DNA of 6,495 nt from Phycisphaerae bacterium (GTDB lineage Bacteria; Planctomycetota; Phycisphaerae; Sedimentisphaerales; SG8-4): assembly GCA_030613765.1 (NCBI GenBank), contig JAUWLI010000174.1, forward strand, positions 1 through 6,495, written 5' to 3'. The position numbers and the translations under genes were made by a program. Below, in pieces: positions 5,046 through 6,495 of the stretch. The notes beneath the pieces are model-generated. The model was not told where the DNA came from, did no database searches, and saw only the letters and a program-made list of their open reading frames with translations. How positions within the stretch are numbered: position 1 is the stretch's first letter; every line of letters starts with the position of its first letter.

Positions 5046-6495
5046 AATGGGGGATATGGTGCAAAGTCCTAAAATATTGTTCGTTTTGGTCCTGATGGCA
5101 AGTTTGGCATCAATGACGGCACCTGTACGTGCTGTCGTCGCCGAAGATGAAACAACACTGCAGCCGAAAGCACTCAACCGCACTGGAATCTACGCTTTAA
5201 GAGATATAGACCCGAATTTGACTGGCACAGGCGTAAAATTCGCTGTTATCAGCCGAAGCATCACTTATATCGACGATGAACCACAAAACGATTATCGCCC
5301 AAGCATTGGGCATAACTGTTTTAATGGCATGGAATTTAGTTTTCACAACCAGGATAAACCACTACCGGCAATTTCACCCCACTCAACAGCCATTTGCTCT
5401 ATACTGTTCGGCGACGACCCTGAAGCATCTAATCCGGAATTGGGAAAATTCTATTATCAAGGTACCACACCACAGGCCCAGGCCGATATCTATGAATTCT
5501 GGCACTTTTTAATCAATAATGTATTTCATCACCTTCCCCCTGACGCAGACATTGTATCTGCCAGTATCGGCTGGCCAGGTGATGAATGGTGGACAAGGGG
5601 CATTGAATCGTTGGCAGAACACCACGGTCTTATTGTTGTCGCAACCATAGGTAACGGCTTAGAGGCTGATGATCCTCTGCTTTATCCTGCTGCAGCGGCA
5701 AATGTCATCGGCGTTGGAGTCATTGATTCGGTGAACACCGAAGACCTTGCAACCAGTCTGGCACATTTCTCACTGGCCTACCCGGATCATTCGAGTCTTG
5801 GCCCAACCATCGACCGGCGATGCAAGCCGGATATCGTCGCTCCGGGCAATTGTCTTGCTGCTAATGTAAACGAGCCCAACGGCTATGAGCCAACCGGCGA
5901 CTGGTCGAGCTTCTCTACTCCAATAGTTGCCGGAACAATCGGCCTGCTCGTTCAGAAAGCCAAACAGGACCCGGCTTTGAGCGCATCTCTTTCACCGGAT
6001 GGCGGAAACTGCGTAATGAAAGCTATCTTGATGAATTCGGCAACCAAACTGCCCTACTGGCACAAAGGCCTGCTGGAAAAAGATGATGACAACCAGGTGC
6101 CCCTTGACTACATTCAAGGTGCGGGGATGTTAAATGCCGTTGGTGCCTATAAGCATCTCGTTGCCGGGCGAAACAAACCCGGCGATGCCTCAACAACAGG
6201 CTGGGACTTGAATCAACTGGATGATAACTCAAGCCCGCAAAATATCTACAGAATTACGTTAACAGAAGATTCCACAGAGCAATTCATTAATATCACGGCT
6301 ACCTGGAACAAACATTACAACAATGTTTATCCTTTCGAGGCCGTACCCGAGAAAGACAGCAATCTAAGGCTTGAACTCTGGGCGGTTGACCCGGAAGACA
6401 GCAGCAATGACTATCTGCTTGATTACAGCGATAGTGAGATCGATAACGTTGAACATATTTACTGCCGGGCGGACGGCAACTATACAAATTATGAA
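5014..6495 (+). CDS. Exported subtilisin-like (S8 family) protein with altered catalytic triad (partial, 3' end outside window)
   Basis: The frame is open to the right edge: 494 codons from TTG 5014, 480 from ATG 5056 (numbering below uses 5056). TTG 5014 is chosen because GGAGG stands seven bases upstream; ATG 5056 is the main alternative. A signal peptide is clear: Lys6, then a hydrophobic core (7-20) and a VRA cleavage site near residue 26. The peptidase fold covers about 40-370. It shows PHSTAICSIL (His109), SASIGWPG, the oxyanion segment ATIGNG (Asn200), KPDIVAPG (257-264) and the serine segment WSSFSTPIVAG (Ser285). At the catalytic Asp position, where AVIDTG is usual, the protein reads AVISRS, so Ser66 replaces Asp. 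The serine motif also has WSS instead of GTS. From about 395 a beta-rich domain begins, with DNVEHIY (463-469), resembling the accessory domains that follow bacterial subtilases. The end is missing, so a dockerin or sorting tail cannot be judged. Proteolytic activity is uncertain; the fold and export are well supported. Confidence 0.88.
   Translation, partial: MRVSCFVVTSGMGDMVQSPKILFVLVLMASLASMTAPVRAVVAEDETTLQPKALNRTGIYALRDIDPNLTGTGVKFAVISRSITYIDDEPQNDYRPSIGHNCFNGMEFSFHNQDKPLPAISPHSTAICSILFGDDPEASNPELGKFYYQGTTPQAQADIYEFWHFLINNVFHHLPPDADIVSASIGWPGDEWWTRGIESLAEHHGLIVVATIGNGLEADDPLLYPAAAANVIGVGVIDSVNTEDLATSLAHFSLAYPDHSSLGPTIDRRCKPDIVAPGNCLAANVNEPNGYEPTGDWSSFSTPIVAGTIGLLVQKAKQDPALSASLSPDGGNCVMKAILMNSATKLPYWHKGLLEKDDDNQVPLDYIQGAGMLNAVGAYKHLVAGRNKPGDASTTGWDLNQLDDNSSPQNIYRITLTEDSTEQFINITATWNKHYNNVYPFEAVPEKDSNLRLELWAVDPEDSSNDYLLDYSDSEIDNVEHIYCRADGNYTNYE

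Noticed and set aside
4947..5183. Minus-strand open frame of 78 codons in the divergent region
   Set aside because: It overlaps the subtilase leader and signal peptide, has no convincing ribosome site, and resembles no known protein.

Overview
The window looks like a stretch of chromosome from an anaerobic bacterium. It holds a de novo pyrimidine operon on the minus strand, the first third of a pyruvate:ferredoxin oxidoreductase gene on the same strand, and a divergent plus-strand gene for an exported subtilisin-like protein that runs off the right edge. The lineage cannot be proved from this sequence. The PyrR-PyrB-PyrC order, the form of the NYN-domain protein, the weak Shine-Dalgarno signals in the operon and the exported S8-family protein with a beta-rich tail together suggest a Planctomycetota (Phycisphaerae-like) genome. 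This is an inference of low to moderate confidence. The presence of nifJ suggests anaerobic carbon metabolism.

Layout from left to right: nifJ (1-1174, minus, 3' end beyond the left edge); a structured leader and promoter for nifJ (about 1225-1350); a small NYN/YacP-like nuclease gene (1398-1874, minus); a heptamer repeat that can form a hairpin (1874-1930); pyrC (1938-3215, minus, GTG start); pyrB (3230-4192, minus); an octamer repeat (4193-4232); pyrR (4239-4766, minus). A divergent control region of about 250 bp follows, with one good sigma70-type promoter facing each way. Last comes the subtilase gene (about 5014 to the right edge, plus).

The operon is transcribed pyrR > pyrB > pyrC > NYN gene from a promoter at 4812-4840. 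PyrR is expected to sense UMP and repress the operon. PyrB (aspartate carbamoyltransferase) makes carbamoyl-aspartate and PyrC (dihydroorotase) closes the ring, so the two neighbours catalyse steps 2 and 3 of UMP synthesis. No carbamoyl phosphate synthase, pyrD, pyrE or pyrF and no PyrI regulatory subunit is in view.

Nothing here is clearly a new defence or mobile system. The observations most worth checking are: (a) two operon gaps filled by short tandem repeats of different unit length (7 and 8 bp), each able to fold into a hairpin beside the next start codon; (b) a cluster of nested inverted repeats in the nifJ leader; (c) a subtilase that keeps the His, Asn and Ser motifs but has Ser where the catalytic Asp is expected; and (d) a hairpin in that gene's leader that would mask its only good Shine-Dalgarno sequence.
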